A DNA stretch of 64,000 nucleotides from Lachnospiraceae bacterium MC2017 (GCA_000701625.1 JNJK01000012.1:1-64000), one strand, 5' to 3'; positions 44,071 through 52,891 are shown, counted from the stretch's first letter. Notes: generated by a model from the letters alone, not told the origin. Translations and numbers: made by a program.

Positions 44071-44085
44071 AAAGACCAGTATTTA

Positions 44086-44778
44086 TTAGATTCTAAATCT
44101 ATAACCCACACCCCATATCGTCTCTATATACTGAGGATTCGATGAGTCGATCTCGATCTTTTCGCGAATCTTTTTGATGTGGACAGTTACCGTTGCTATA
44201 TCTCCTATAGAGTCCATATCCCAGATATTCCTAAACAATTCTTCTTTAGAATATACATGATTCGGATGGGATGCAAGGAATGTAAGCAGATCAAATTCCT
44301 TTGTGGTAAAGGGTTTTTCTTCACCGTTTACCCATACACGGCGAGCCGTCTTATCAATTTTGAGACCACGTATCTCAACCATATCATTTTCCGGCATACC
44401 ACTCTTTATCAGACGTTCATACCTTGCAAGATGCGCCTTTACTCTGGCTACAAGCTCACTTGGTGAAAATGGTTTTGTCATATAGTCATCTGCGCCAAGC
44501 CCGAGACCATGTATCTTATCTACATCATCTTTCTTTGCTGACACAATGATCACAGGTGTGTTTTTTGCGGCTCTGATCTGCTCACAGATTTTAAAACCAT
44601 CTACATCCGGAAGCATCAGATCAAGAATGACCAGATTCCACTCTTCTTTAAGCGCCCGGTCAAGGCCTGTTCTGCCGTTATTTTCTGTTTCGACTTCAAA
44701 ATCCGAAAGCTCAAGATAATCCTTTTCAAGCTCTGCAATAGATTCTTCATCTTCAATGATAAGAATTCTGCTGCTCAT
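44086..44778 (-). CDS. OmpR/PhoB-family response regulator (partner of the kinase at 44775)
   Basis: The 230 residues have a receiver domain (IIEDEESIAELEKDY, phosphoacceptor in LVILDLMLPDVDG, Lys in KPFSPSEL) and a winged helix (IATVTVHIKKIREKI). GGAGGA precedes ATG 44778, which overlaps the end of the kinase gene (ATGA), so kinase and regulator are made in a coupled way. The likely target is an envelope or nutrient response, unspecified. Confidence 0.95.
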   Translation of the reverse strand: MSSRILIIEDEESIAELEKDYLELSDFEVETENNGRTGLDRALKEEWNLVILDLMLPDVDGFKICEQIRAAKNTPVIIVSAKKDDVDKIHGLGLGADDYMTKPFSPSELVARVKAHLARYERLIKSGMPENDMVEIRGLKIDKTARRVWVNGEEKPFTTKEFDLLTFLASHPNHVYSKEELFRNIWDMDSIGDIATVTVHIKKIREKIEIDSSNPQYIETIWGVGYRFRI

Positions 44779-46397
44779 ATTTCCTCCGTTCTATGCCCAT
44801 TAATGTCTCCGCCGAAAATACCCATGATCCTCTTACCGGATTTCCGGTTATTCTTCCTGTTACCGTTTCTGTCATGCTCATTTTCATAGTCTGCGGCATC
44901 TTCAGTTTCTTTAACTTCTATATATTTACGAAATTCTATAAGTATAGTTGTTCCTGTTCCGGGATGGCTCGTCGCCCATACACGTCCGCCATGATCTTCC
45001 ACGATTTTCTTTACGATGGACAATCCTATTCCGGAACCGCCTCTTGCGGAATTTCTGGATGCATCGCTTCGATAAAAACGGTCAAAAATATATGGTATAT
45101 CTTTAACGTCTATTCCCTTACCGTTATCCTCTATCTCTACAACTACGGATGACTCCTGATCCTTAAGCCTTATAGAAATGACTCCTTTAGGCTTATCCAT
45201 ATACTTTACGGAATTTCCGATGATATTATTTATTACTTTTTTAAGCTGCTCCGGATCAGCGATTATCTGCGTTCCCCGATCCAGATAATTCATGTAGTTA
45301 AGCTCTATATTCTGACTGTCCAGATCCATTCCTATTTCATCTACACAATCGTCAAAATAATCACTGATATTTATACGGGCAAAATTATACGGGATGCGGT
45401 TTGTATCTATTCCAGAATAAAAAGTCAGCTCATTAATAAGCCTGTTCATATCATTGGCTTTATTAAGGATTGTTCGTACATATCTTTCCTGCTTTTCAGG
45501 TGTATCCGCTACTCCATCAAGTATACCCTCGGCGTACCCTTTTATGGAAGTCACCGGAGTCTTCAGATCGTGCGTGATATTACTGATCAGAGTGCGATTC
45601 TCACTTTCGCTCTCAACACTCTTATCTGCAGAACGTTTCAGACGTATCCGCATCTCATCAAAGTTTCTGCAAAGCGTCGCTATCTCATCATTGCCGCGCG
45701 GTATGCTGATTTCGAAATCAAGTTCTCCATCCGCAACTTTCTGCGTCGCATCCGTAATCTGTCGAAGAGGAGCAACCATAGTCCGGTAGATCCATGACAC
45801 CAGCATGAGTCCCGTGATCACCAATATTATTATAAATGCTATGCAAAGCTGTACAGCCGTTGATTTCATCTGGGGAACGAGATCATTTACATGAGTTATG
45901 ATAAATGCACTTCCGTCCGCCCCGTCTGAAAAATTAAAACATACCTGCTTTATTAAATATCCGCTGTCTCTTAAGTATACTTCTCCGTTTGTATTATCCT
46001 CTTTACTGTTTCCTGACGGGAGCATACCAAGCACCTCAAGAGTATCTTTCTCATCTCCCGTATAATATATTTCCTTGTCCTTACGTACGATCAAAAAGGA
46101 CGATTTTGCGCGTAATTCATTATTTATCTCGCGAAGGATCATCTTATCCTCAAGCTTCTCTGACGACAATTCTGAATATTGCACCAATGTATTAAATATA
46201 TCATCCGTTACACTGGAAAACAAACCGACACTATTGGTCAGCAGCCCATAAGCATCTGATTCAATTCCAAAATTTTTAAGTACCAGACTTCTTTGGTAAT
46301 TTGTAAGACACATGATCGATATCGAAAACAACATTATCGGTATCAGGACCACTGCAAGAAATGTTCCGAAAAGTCTCGCTTTTAGATTAGTTTTCAT
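44775..46397 (-). CDS. Membrane sensor histidine kinase
   Basis: I use ATG 46397 (MKTNLKARLFGTFL). The 540-residue protein has two membrane helices (about 8-30 and 185-210), an extracytoplasmic sensor, a HAMP domain, HisKA (LISNITHDLKTPVTSIKGY) and HATPase with NNIIGNSVKYMDKP, DNGKGID and GSGIGLSIV. The last 35 residues are basic and Asn-rich, with RNGNRKNNRKSGKR, an unusual tail. Overlaps its response regulator. Confidence 0.94.
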   Translation of the reverse strand: MKTNLKARLFGTFLAVVLIPIMLFSISIMCLTNYQRSLVLKNFGIESDAYGLLTNSVGLFSSVTDDIFNTLVQYSELSSEKLEDKMILREINNELRAKSSFLIVRKDKEIYYTGDEKDTLEVLGMLPSGNSKEDNTNGEVYLRDSGYLIKQVCFNFSDGADGSAFIITHVNDLVPQMKSTAVQLCIAFIIILVITGLMLVSWIYRTMVAPLRQITDATQKVADGELDFEISIPRGNDEIATLCRNFDEMRIRLKRSADKSVESESENRTLISNITHDLKTPVTSIKGYAEGILDGVADTPEKQERYVRTILNKANDMNRLINELTFYSGIDTNRIPYNFARINISDYFDDCVDEIGMDLDSQNIELNYMNYLDRGTQIIADPEQLKKVINNIIGNSVKYMDKPKGVISIRLKDQESSVVVEIEDNGKGIDVKDIPYIFDRFYRSDASRNSARGGSGIGLSIVKKIVEDHGGRVWATSHPGTGTTILIEFRKYIEVKETEDAADYENEHDRNGNRKNNRKSGKRIMGIFGGDINGHRTEEI

Positions 46398-46531
46398 TAT
46401 TATCACTCACCATTATCAGTCATCCCTGTAAACTCTTTTACAGTATATCAGACTAAAAACCTCTCTTAATAAAAAGCTTTATAAAAACTTCTAAACTTTT
46501 TGTAAAGACTTTAACTATTTTCAGACAAGCA

Positions 46532-46559
46532 AAAGGACAGGCTGTCAAACCTGTCCTTT
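46532..46559 (-). terminator. Intrinsic terminator with a short upstream unit
   Basis: AAAGGACAGG (46532-46541) and CCTGTCCTTT (46550-46559) form a strong stem with a U-rich minus-strand tail. On the same strand AAAGG sits seven bases before a 14-codon frame (46635-46591, GTG start, VIVIFLAYKILSPI). The gap 46398-46790 thus holds this possible tiny unit and the rubrerythrin terminator; no larger gene is seen. Confidence 0.55.
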
Positions 46560-46738
46560 GCCGGAACCAACAGTGCCTGCCATTGGCTCCTTATATGGGG
46601 GAGAGTATCTTGTAAGCGAGAAAAATAACTATCACCGCTCCACCTTTTATATCGTCCTTCTCCGTGTTTTTATTAACCCCTTTTCGAAAATTGAATATAT
46701 GCAATCCTTTGTGTATAAAAGACGTTGAACATATATAA

Positions 46739-46772
46739 AAAGGCCGGAGAAACCTGTCTTTCTCCGACCTTA
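46739..46772 (-). terminator. Terminator of the rubrerythrin gene
   Basis: AAGGCCGGAGAAA and TTTCTCCGACCTT pair with one mismatch 20 bases after the rubrerythrin stop. Confidence 0.75.
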
Positions 46773-46790
46773 TAATGCATTTTTTCTATA

Positions 46791-47330
46791 TTATCCAAAG
46801 TATCTGTCAAGAAGTCCCTTGAAGGCCTTGCCGTGTCTAGCCTCGTCGCGTGCCATCTCATGAACTGTATCATGGATCGCGTCAAGGTTAAGAGCTTTTG
46901 CTCTCTTAGCAAGATCGGTCTTTCCTGCTGTAGCGCCGTTCTCAGCATCAACTCTGAGTTCCAGATTCTTCTTTGTAGAATCAGTAACAACTTCACCGAG
47001 AAGTTCTGCAAATCTTGCAGCATGATCTGCTTCCTCAAAAGCAGCCTGGCGATAATACATACCGATTTCCGGATAACCTTCTCTCATGGCAACTCTGCTC
47101 ATTGCGAGATACATACCAACCTCGGAGCACTCGCCGGTAAAGTTAGAACGAAGATCCTCTATGATGTCATCCGGAACGCCCTGTGCTACGCCAACAACAT
47201 GTTCAGCTGCCCATACCATATCTTCGCCCTGAACAGTGAACTTTGATGCCGGTGCATTACAAACCGGACATTTCTCCGGAGCTGCATCGCCTTCATGAAC
47301 ATAACCGCAAACCTGACAAACAAACTTCAT
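46791..47330 (-). CDS. Reverse rubrerythrin
   Basis: I start at ATG 47330 ([10 protein letters not shown]) with GGAG seven bases upstream. The rubredoxin-like centre is at the N-terminus (CQVCGY, then CPVCNAP), followed by a four-helix di-iron domain ([20 protein letters not shown], then [15 protein letters not shown]), the order that defines reverse rubrerythrins. These reduce hydrogen peroxide and oxygen using NADH-derived electrons in clostridia. The gene is monocistronic. Confidence 0.95.
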   Translation of the reverse strand: MKFVCQVCGYVHEGDAAPEKCPVCNAPASKFTVQGEDMVWAAEHVVGVAQGVPDDIIEDLRSNFTGECSEVGMYLAMSRVAMREGYPEIGMYYRQAAFEEADHAARFAELLGEVVTDSTKKNLELRVDAENGATAGKTDLAKRAKALNLDAIHDTVHEMARDEARHGKAFKGLLDRYFG

Positions 47331-47464
47331 AAAAATTCTCCTTTCAGCCTCTATACTTTGACCTTTAGAATCTGTACCCCAGCCATATTGGTTCTTATCA
47401 TCATGTTGCACGAAATCCAGAGGATTTTCAATAGTTTTTCAGCACTTTAGCTAATGCAAACACA

Positions 47465-47499
47465 AAAACCGCTAACAGATCCAGTCTGTCGGCGGTTTT
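47465..47499 (-). terminator. Terminator of ahcY
   Basis: AAAACCGC and GCGGTTTT flank an inner ACAGA/TCTGT pair, after the ahcY stop at 47584 on the minus strand. Confidence 0.75.
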
Positions 47500-47583
47500 C
47501 AAGGAATGTACTAAATTTTGTACTTCAGCAAAATAATCCCAGGAACAAATATCCTTTATTCTTTTGCCTCTGTCATCATATAA

Positions 47584-48831
47584 TTATACGCTTGCGCTGT
47601 TGAGATACTTTTCCTGCTCAGGTGTAAGAACATCGATCTCTTTACCCATAAATGCCAGCTTCTTCTTTGCTACATCGATATCAACTTCATTTGGAACATC
47701 GATAAGCTTCTCTTTAAGCTCAGATGCATGCTCAACGAGATATTTTGCAGAAAGAGCCTGAATAGCGAAAGACATATCCATGATCTCAGCCGGATGTCCA
47801 TCACCACATGCAAGGTTAACGAGACGACCCTCTCCAAGTACATAGATCCACTGTCCTGTAGGAAGCTTGTAACCCATGATGTTCTCTCTCATCTCTGCCT
47901 TTTCAACAGCGATCTCACGAAGTCCTGCCATATCGATCTCGCAATCAAAGTGACCTGCATTTGAAAGAATAGCTCCATCCTTCATTACTGCAAAGTCTTC
48001 AGCATCGATTACCTTATCGCATCCTGTAACTGTTACGAAGAAGTCACCAAGCTTTGCAGCTTCCTTCATCGGCATTACATCAAAACCATCCATTACAGCC
48101 TCGATAGCCTTAACCGGATCGATCTCTGTAACGATAACACGTGCGCCAAGACCCTTTGCACGCATTGCAGTACCCTTACCGCACCAGCCATAACCTGCAA
48201 CTACTACGATCTTGCCTGCTACGATCAGGTTTGTAGTACGGTTGATGCCGTCCCATACAGACTGGCCTGTACCATAACGGTTATCAAAGAAGTGCTTCAT
48301 CATAGCATTGTTTACACGTACCATCGGGAACAAAAGCTCATTAGCACGATTCATAGCCTCCAGACGAAGGATACCTGTTGTTGTCTCCTCACATCCGCCG
48401 ATAACCTTTGCAGCAAGATCACGATACTCTGTATGCATCATGTGCACCAGATCTCCACCATCATCAATGATGATGTCAGGACCAACTTCCAGTACGGCGC
48501 GGATATGCTTCTCATACTCTTCCGGAGTAGTTCCGTGCCATGCGTGTACCTCAAGACCTGCATGTACCAGAGCTGCAGCAACATCATCCTGTGTAGAAAG
48601 CGGATTTGAACCTGTTACATACATCTCAGCGCCACCTGCTGCCAATGTAAGGCAAAGGTACGCTGTTTTTGCTTCAAGGTGTACAGAAAGAGCTACTTTC
48701 TTTCCTGCAAAGGGCTTTGTTTTTTCAAACTCATCATGAAGCATTGAAAGAAGCGGGCAGTTTTTTCTAACCCACTGAATTTTACGCTCGCCGGACTCCC
48801 AGAGATTAATATCCTTAATTTCGCTAGACAT
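47584..48831 (-). CDS. ahcY: Adenosylhomocysteinase
   Basis: The 415-residue enzyme hydrolyses S-adenosylhomocysteine to adenosine and homocysteine with bound NAD. The NAD-binding loop VVAGYGWCGKGTAMRAKGLG and substrate motifs (GSNPLSTQDDVAAAL, then DDGGDLVHMMH) are clear. I start at ATG 48831, four bases after GAGGAGG. A structured GC-rich leader lies upstream (48838-48945). An S-adenosylhomocysteine/methylthioadenosine-type deaminase at 49926-51224 probably acts on the same metabolite. Confidence 0.96.
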   Translation of the reverse strand: MSSEIKDINLWESGERKIQWVRKNCPLLSMLHDEFEKTKPFAGKKVALSVHLEAKTAYLCLTLAAGGAEMYVTGSNPLSTQDDVAAALVHAGLEVHAWHGTTPEEYEKHIRAVLEVGPDIIIDDGGDLVHMMHTEYRDLAAKVIGGCEETTTGILRLEAMNRANELLFPMVRVNNAMMKHFFDNRYGTGQSVWDGINRTTNLIVAGKIVVVAGYGWCGKGTAMRAKGLGARVIVTEIDPVKAIEAVMDGFDVMPMKEAAKLGDFFVTVTGCDKVIDAEDFAVMKDGAILSNAGHFDCEIDMAGLREIAVEKAEMRENIMGYKLPTGQWIYVLGEGRLVNLACGDGHPAEIMDMSFAIQALSAKYLVEHASELKEKLIDVPNEVDIDVAKKKLAFMGKEIDVLTPEQEKYLNSASV

Positions 48832-48837
48832 TTTTCC

Positions 48838-48945
48838 TCCTCTAAAACGCATGTATAGACCTGTCTAAGTTATTAACTTATCTCGCCTTCAGCTTGAGCA
48901 GCTGACCGAAACCGATCACCCGGCTCACCACCGACGACGCCTGTA
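48838..48945 (-). promoter_or_regulatory. Structured GC-rich 5' leader of ahcY
   Basis: Two TATGAT -10 candidates (48945-48950, 48953-48958 as ATCATA on the plus strand) sit at the edge of an unusually GC-rich leader. It can form consecutive hairpins: CGGC/ACCG (48921-48933), TGACCG-AAAC-CGATCA (48903-48918), CAGCT/AGCTG (48890-48904, overlapping the last by two bases) and AAGTT/AACTT (48867-48879). It does not match the SAM or SAH riboswitch consensus known to me. A cis-regulatory RNA is possible. Confidence 0.4.
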
Positions 48946-49055
48946 TCATATTATCATAAATGTATGCTTACACACAGTTTTTTCTATAAACATATTTATA
49001 AAAAGATTGTAAAAACTTATAGGAATTCCAACGGAATTTCCTAATAAGTAAAAAA

Positions 49056-49077
49056 GAGCGGGGCATCTGCCCCGCTC
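49056..49077 (-). terminator. Terminator of the alanine-rich repeat gene
   Basis: GAGCGGGGCA-TC-TGCCCCGCTC followed on the minus strand by a U-run (A-run 49050-49055). Confidence 0.9.
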
Positions 49078-49103
49078 CGGTATTACTTAATTATCTGAAA
49101 TTA

Positions 49104-49775
49104 TTACTTCAGCAATGCTGCTGCAGCTGCTCTCTTTGCATTAAAATCAGCCTGAGCTGCAAGGTTTGATGCATAGAATGCTGCAAGTTTTGTCTGATAC
49201 TCAGCATAAGCTGCCTGGCCTGCTGCTGTCTGAGCTGCGCCAGTTGCAAGCTGCTGTGCATAGAATGCTGCAAGATTCTGCTGGTAAGCTGCGAATGCTG
49301 CCTGACCTGCTGCTGTCTGAGCTACTCCAGTTGCGATCTGCTGTGCATAAAATGCTGCAAGATTCTGCTGGTAAGTAGCAAATGCTGCCTGGCCTGCTGC
49401 TGTCTGAGCTGCGCCATTTGCGAGCTGCTGTGCATAGAATGCTGCAAGATTCTGCTGATAAGCTGCGAATGCTGCCTGACCCTCTGCTGTCTCAGCGATT
49501 CCCTTAGCAACCTGAAGAGCTCTGAACTGCTCAAGAGCTGTCTGGTAAGCAGTGTAAGCTGCCTGACCTGCTGCTGTGTTAGCTACTCCCTGTGCTACCT
49601 GAGCGGCTCTGAATGACTCAAGTGCGCTCTGGTAGGAAACATAAGCTGCTGTGCGCTCTGCCTGAGCTGCGTTTGCTGCTGCTGCTACCTCTGCGTAATT
49701 AGCTGCCGAAACAGGTATTACAGACATAACTGCAACTGTGAGGCATACAAATAATGCTGCGATCTTTTTCTTCAT
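49104..49775 (-). CDS. Secreted alanine/glutamine-rich tandem-repeat protein
   Basis: A clean signal peptide (MKKKIAALFVCLTVAVMSVI, cleavage after VSA) is followed by five repeats of 29 residues. The repeat unit is close to TAAGQAAFAAYQQNLAAFYA plus QQ.A.G.AQ, and the last one degenerates. The mature protein is almost entirely Ala, Gln, Tyr and Phe and would be helical; there is no anchor, so it is released or held non-covalently. I know no characterised homologue. A strong promoter (49819-49847) and terminator suggest high expression as a single gene. Confidence 0.88.
   Translation of the reverse strand: MKKKIAALFVCLTVAVMSVIPVSAANYAEVAAAANAAQAERTAAYVSYQSALESFRAAQVAQGVANTAAGQAAYTAYQTALEQFRALQVAKGIAETAEGQAAFAAYQQNLAAFYAQQLANGAAQTAAGQAAFATYQQNLAAFYAQQIATGVAQTAAGQAAFAAYQQNLAAFYAQQLATGAAQTAAGQAAYAEYQTKLAAFYASNLAAQADFNAKRAAAAALLK
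49213..49648 (-). repeat. Five 87-bp tandem repeats within the gene
   Basis: The marker GCCTG(A/G)CC recurs at about 49213, 49300, 49387, 49474 and 49561, a fixed 87-bp step equal to 29 codons. Copies differ mainly at third positions and at a few codons. Confidence 0.9.
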
Positions 49776-49818
49776 TGATAACGCCCTCCTGATTAGGAAA
49801 AATATTTATTACAGCGTC

Positions 49819-49847
49819 ATCATAGCACCGCATTTTTTAAAATTCAA
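49819..49847 (-). promoter_or_regulatory. Promoter of the repeat-protein gene
   Basis: TTGAAT (49847-49842), 17 bases, then TATGAT (49824-49819) with TGC just before it, an extended -10. The Shine-Dalgarno is GGAGG 10 bases before the ATG. Confidence 0.75.
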
Positions 49848-49925
49848 TACATCAGGAGCAATGCTCTTAAAACAGTACAGAAATTAAGTAGTTTTTAATA
49901 ATTTGACAATGTTTTTTTAACTTTC

Positions 49926-51224
49926 TTAATAATTTCTTCCGCTCAATCCGAGGCGATCACACATCTTTCGTATCTCAAAATATACACGCTCAGAATCGAT
50001 AGTCTTAACCTCTCGTTTTTCCATTACGATCTGTCCGTTGATAATAACTGTATCAACCTCAGAACCATTTGCAGAATATGTAAGAGCCGCGATAAGGTTG
50101 TTATTCGGCATCATTGACGGTACATCGAGTCTGAGGATCGCAAGATCAGCCTTCTTTCCAACCTCTATTGAACCTGTTACCTCTCCGAGCTGCAGAGCCT
50201 TTGCACCATTAATAGTAGCCATCCGGAATACTTCCTTTGCACCTACGCACTGCGGAGTATTATTAACAGCCTTATGGATCAGTGCTTCGATAGCCATCTC
50301 ACGGAACATATTCTGTCCGTTATTGGAAGCTGCCCCATCTGTTCCGAGACACACATTAATGCCCTTTTCAAACATCTTCGGAACCGGTGCCACACCGTTT
50401 CCAAGCTTTGCATTAGATGCCGGGTTAGTAACGATGCTGACATTATGTGCTTTAAGTATATTCATATCACTGTCACTCAGATGGATACCGTGTGCCGCAA
50501 TAGTCGGAACCTCAAACACACCTGCATCACGGACATATTCTGTAGGGGTACAGTTATGATCCTTTAACATATTGTCACTTTCCGTCTGTCCCTCTGCGAG
50601 ATGGATATGAATGCCGAAGTGTTTTTCCTTTGCAATATCAGCAACCATTCTTAAATACTCCGGACCACAGGAATAAGGCGCATGAGGATTAAGGAAAAAT
50701 GAGAGACGATCACATTTTTCGCCGTCCTTCATTTCCTCAAAAGCTTCCTTAAGGCGAAAATCATTTTTATCATACTCGCCACCAACAAGACCTCTTCCAA
50801 TGACAGCCCTCATACCACTGTCAATAACAGCCTGTGTTGTCTGATGGATATGCATCTGCTGATCATTAAATGTAGTCGTTCCTGACTGGATCATCTCCAG
50901 CTGGCCAAGCATGGATCCCCAATATGCGTCTTCCGGTGTGAGCTTATCTTCAATAGGGCTAATAGTATTAAAAAGCCAGTCTGTAAACGAAAGATCATCC
51001 GCACAGTTTCTCATCATGGACATATATGTATGTGTATGCGCATTTATGAGACCCGGTATTACCAGGCGGTTCTTTCCATCAATTACAGTATCTTCCTTAA
51101 ATCCCTCCGGAGCTGTATCGATACCAACGATATTCTCTCCTTCAATATAAATAGAATGAGTTCCAATTACGTCTTTTTCATTTTCCGGCAGTACAACAAG
51201 CGCGTCTTTTATCTTAATTCCCAT
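49926..51224 (-). CDS. Amidohydrolase: S-adenosylhomocysteine/methylthioadenosine deaminase family
   Basis: The 432-residue protein has the metal-binding HxH in LINAHTHTYMSMMRN, later His residues in IHIHLAEG and AAHGIHLSD and the Asp in CLGTDGAASNNGQNMF. This is the MtaD/SsnA/TrzN branch of amidohydrolases; MtaD members deaminate SAH, MTA or adenosine. Closeness to ahcY supports SAH/adenosine metabolism, but guanine or chlorohydrolase-type activity is not excluded. I use ATG 51224 with GGAGA upstream. An 8-bp hairpin lies in its leader at 51247-51268. Confidence 0.88.
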   Translation of the reverse strand: MGIKIKDALVVLPENEKDVIGTHSIYIEGENIVGIDTAPEGFKEDTVIDGKNRLVIPGLINAHTHTYMSMMRNCADDLSFTDWLFNTISPIEDKLTPEDAYWGSMLGQLEMIQSGTTTFNDQQMHIHQTTQAVIDSGMRAVIGRGLVGGEYDKNDFRLKEAFEEMKDGEKCDRLSFFLNPHAPYSCGPEYLRMVADIAKEKHFGIHIHLAEGQTESDNMLKDHNCTPTEYVRDAGVFEVPTIAAHGIHLSDSDMNILKAHNVSIVTNPASNAKLGNGVAPVPKMFEKGINVCLGTDGAASNNGQNMFREMAIEALIHKAVNNTPQCVGAKEVFRMATINGAKALQLGEVTGSIEVGKKADLAILRLDVPSMMPNNNLIAALTYSANGSEVDTVIINGQIVMEKREVKTIDSERVYFEIRKMCDRLGLSGRNY

Positions 51225-51246
51225 ATTGATCTCCTTGAAAAGAATA

Positions 51247-51268
51247 GCGGAACATTCTTCTGTTCCGC
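51247..51268 (-). promoter_or_regulatory. Perfect hairpin in the deaminase leader
   Basis: GCGGAACA-TTCTTC-TGTTCCGC lies 22 bases before the start of the deaminase gene. It may be an operator, an attenuator stem or a transcript-end element from the other strand. Confidence 0.45.
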
Positions 51269-51340
51269 AAATCAACTTCTTTACCTATCACAAATTTTAA
51301 CAAAGGGATTTTTTATTTGCAAATCGCATGCCCATGATTG

Positions 51341-51359
51341 TGGTATAATTTTTCTCATG
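51341..51359 (+). promoter_or_regulatory. Extended -10 promoter immediately before murG
   Basis: TGG-TATAAT (51341-51349) is an extended -10 box. The murG ATG is at 51357, seven bases after the hexamer, so the expected start point coincides with the A of ATG. There is no Shine-Dalgarno. Confidence 0.6.
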
Positions 51360-52436
51360 AAAAAGATTATATTAACCGGCGGAGGGACAGCCGGTCACTG
51401 TGTTCCAAACCTCGCTCTGGTCCCTATTTTGAGAGAGCTTGATTTTGAGGTCGCATATATCGGTTCCTATAACGGAATAGAAAAGAAGCTGGTAGAATCT
51501 GCCAATATCCCTTATTTCGGCATTTCTACCGGAAAACTCCGCCGTTACTTTGATCTCAAAAATTTCACGGATCCTTTCCGAGTGATCAAGGGCTTTGCAG
51601 AAGCTTACAGCATCTTAAAAAAAGAAAAACCGGACATCGTTTTTTCAAAGGGAGGATTTGTATCTGTTCCGGTCGTTAAAGCTGCTGCCATGTTGAAGAT
51701 CCCCGTAGTGATCCATGAATCCGATATGACACCGGGACTCGCAAATAAGCTTTGCTACAACTCTGCAGAAAAGATCTGCTGCTCTTTCCGAAAGACACTC
51801 GATCTGCTTCCCGCTGACAAAGCTGTTTTCACCGGCTCTCCTATTCGCGCGAGCCTCCTTAAAGGAGACAGAGCCAAGGCCAGATCCTTTACCGGTATTA
51901 GAAGTGGTGACTATCCTACGATCCTCGTTATCGGCGGTTCACTCGGTGCCCAAAACGTAAACGAACAGGTTCGTCGTATACTTCCGAAGATACTGCCGCA
52001 TTACAACGTAATACACCTTTGCGGTAAGGGAAAACTTGATCCTACGCTTAATTCCACTGACGGATATGTTCAATATGATTATATCCAGAAAGAACTGCCT
52101 GACCTCTTTGCCATGTCCGACCTGGTAATTTCCAGAGCAGGATCCAACGCGATCTTTGAGCTTCTGGCACTTAAAAAGCCTAATATCCTTATTCCTCTGC
52201 CAAAAGAAGTCTCCAGAGGCGATCAGGTTCTAAATGCAGAGGCATTTGAAAAAGCAGGTTATTCCTATGTTCTTCAGGAAGCAAACATGAACGATGAGTC
52301 CCTGTTAAAGGCTGTCGAATTCGTGGCAGAGCATCGTTTTGACTATATACAGACCATGGAGGAATCAGTAGAAAGCGGTGCGGTAAAGATTATCTGCGGT
52401 CTCCTTAATGACATCGCAGACGAGCATCGTAAATAA
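51357..52436 (+). CDS. murG: MurG, lipid II synthase
   Basis: The 359-residue membrane-associated GT28 transferase adds GlcNAc to lipid I. The start ATG 51357 gives the canonical MKKIILTGGGTAGHCVPNLA; the Gly-rich loop is intact, and VIHESDMTPGLANKL, VIGGSLGAQNVNE and SRAGSNAIFELLALKKPNIL complete the family pattern. It is not in a mur cluster here; the next gene is a HIT protein 23 bases downstream. No ribosome-binding site is seen and the promoter suggests a leaderless message. Confidence 0.96.
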   Translation: MKKIILTGGGTAGHCVPNLALVPILRELDFEVAYIGSYNGIEKKLVESANIPYFGISTGKLRRYFDLKNFTDPFRVIKGFAEAYSILKKEKPDIVFSKGGFVSVPVVKAAAMLKIPVVIHESDMTPGLANKLCYNSAEKICCSFRKTLDLLPADKAVFTGSPIRASLLKGDRAKARSFTGIRSGDYPTILVIGGSLGAQNVNEQVRRILPKILPHYNVIHLCGKGKLDPTLNSTDGYVQYDYIQKELPDLFAMSDLVISRAGSNAIFELLALKKPNILIPLPKEVSRGDQVLNAEAFEKAGYSYVLQEANMNDESLLKAVEFVAEHRFDYIQTMEESVESGAVKIICGLLNDIADEHRK

Positions 52437-52459
52437 TAAAACCAGAAAGGATTTTACTA

Positions 52460-52867
52460 ATGAAAGACGATTGTATTTTCTGCAAACTTGCAAACGGTAT
52501 CATCCCTACAAATTCCATCTATGAAGATGATGAATTTAACGTAATCCTGGATGCGGGTCCGGCAACACGCGGTCACGCGCTTATCATTCCGAAAGAGCAT
52601 TATGCCAATATCTATGAGCTCCCGGATGAAACCGCTGCTCATGCACTTGTTCTCGCAAAGAAAATGGCGACCCACATGACAGATACTCTTCACGCAGAAG
52701 GCTTCAACATTGTTCAGAATAACGGCGAACTTGCAGGTCAGACAGTATTCCATTTCCATATGCATCTTATCCCCAGATATTCCGACGATGGACAGAAGAT
52801 CGGCTGGAAGCCCGGAAGTCCCTCCGATGAAGATCAGAAGAAACTTGCAGAGGAGCTGCGTAAATAA
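52460..52867 (+). CDS. HIT-family nucleotide-binding protein (HinT-like)
   Basis: The 135-residue protein begins DDCIFCKLANG, a zinc-like CxxC, and ends with the histidine triad in FHFHMHLIPR. HinT-like enzymes hydrolyse nucleoside phosphoramidates and acyl-AMPs. GAAAGGA precedes ATG 52460. It follows murG by 23 bases and is likely to share its transcript. Confidence 0.95.
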   Translation: MKDDCIFCKLANGIIPTNSIYEDDEFNVILDAGPATRGHALIIPKEHYANIYELPDETAAHALVLAKKMATHMTDTLHAEGFNIVQNNGELAGQTVFHFHMHLIPRYSDDGQKIGWKPGSPSDEDQKKLAEELRK

Positions 52868-52891
52868 ACATTAAATTCGTAAATGAACGTT

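Noticed and set aside
48838-48945. Known SAM or SAH riboswitch, or a tRNA
   Set aside because: The SAM-I GAGGGA/GCAACC, SAH and T-loop consensus sequences are not present. Kept only as an unclassified structured leader.
49213-49648. CRISPR or non-coding tandem array
   Set aside because: The 87-bp step keeps the frame of a signal-peptide-bearing protein throughout.
51030-51356. N-terminal extension of murG
   Set aside because: The extension runs antisense through the deaminase gene and contains the promoter; MurG homology starts exactly at ATG 51357.
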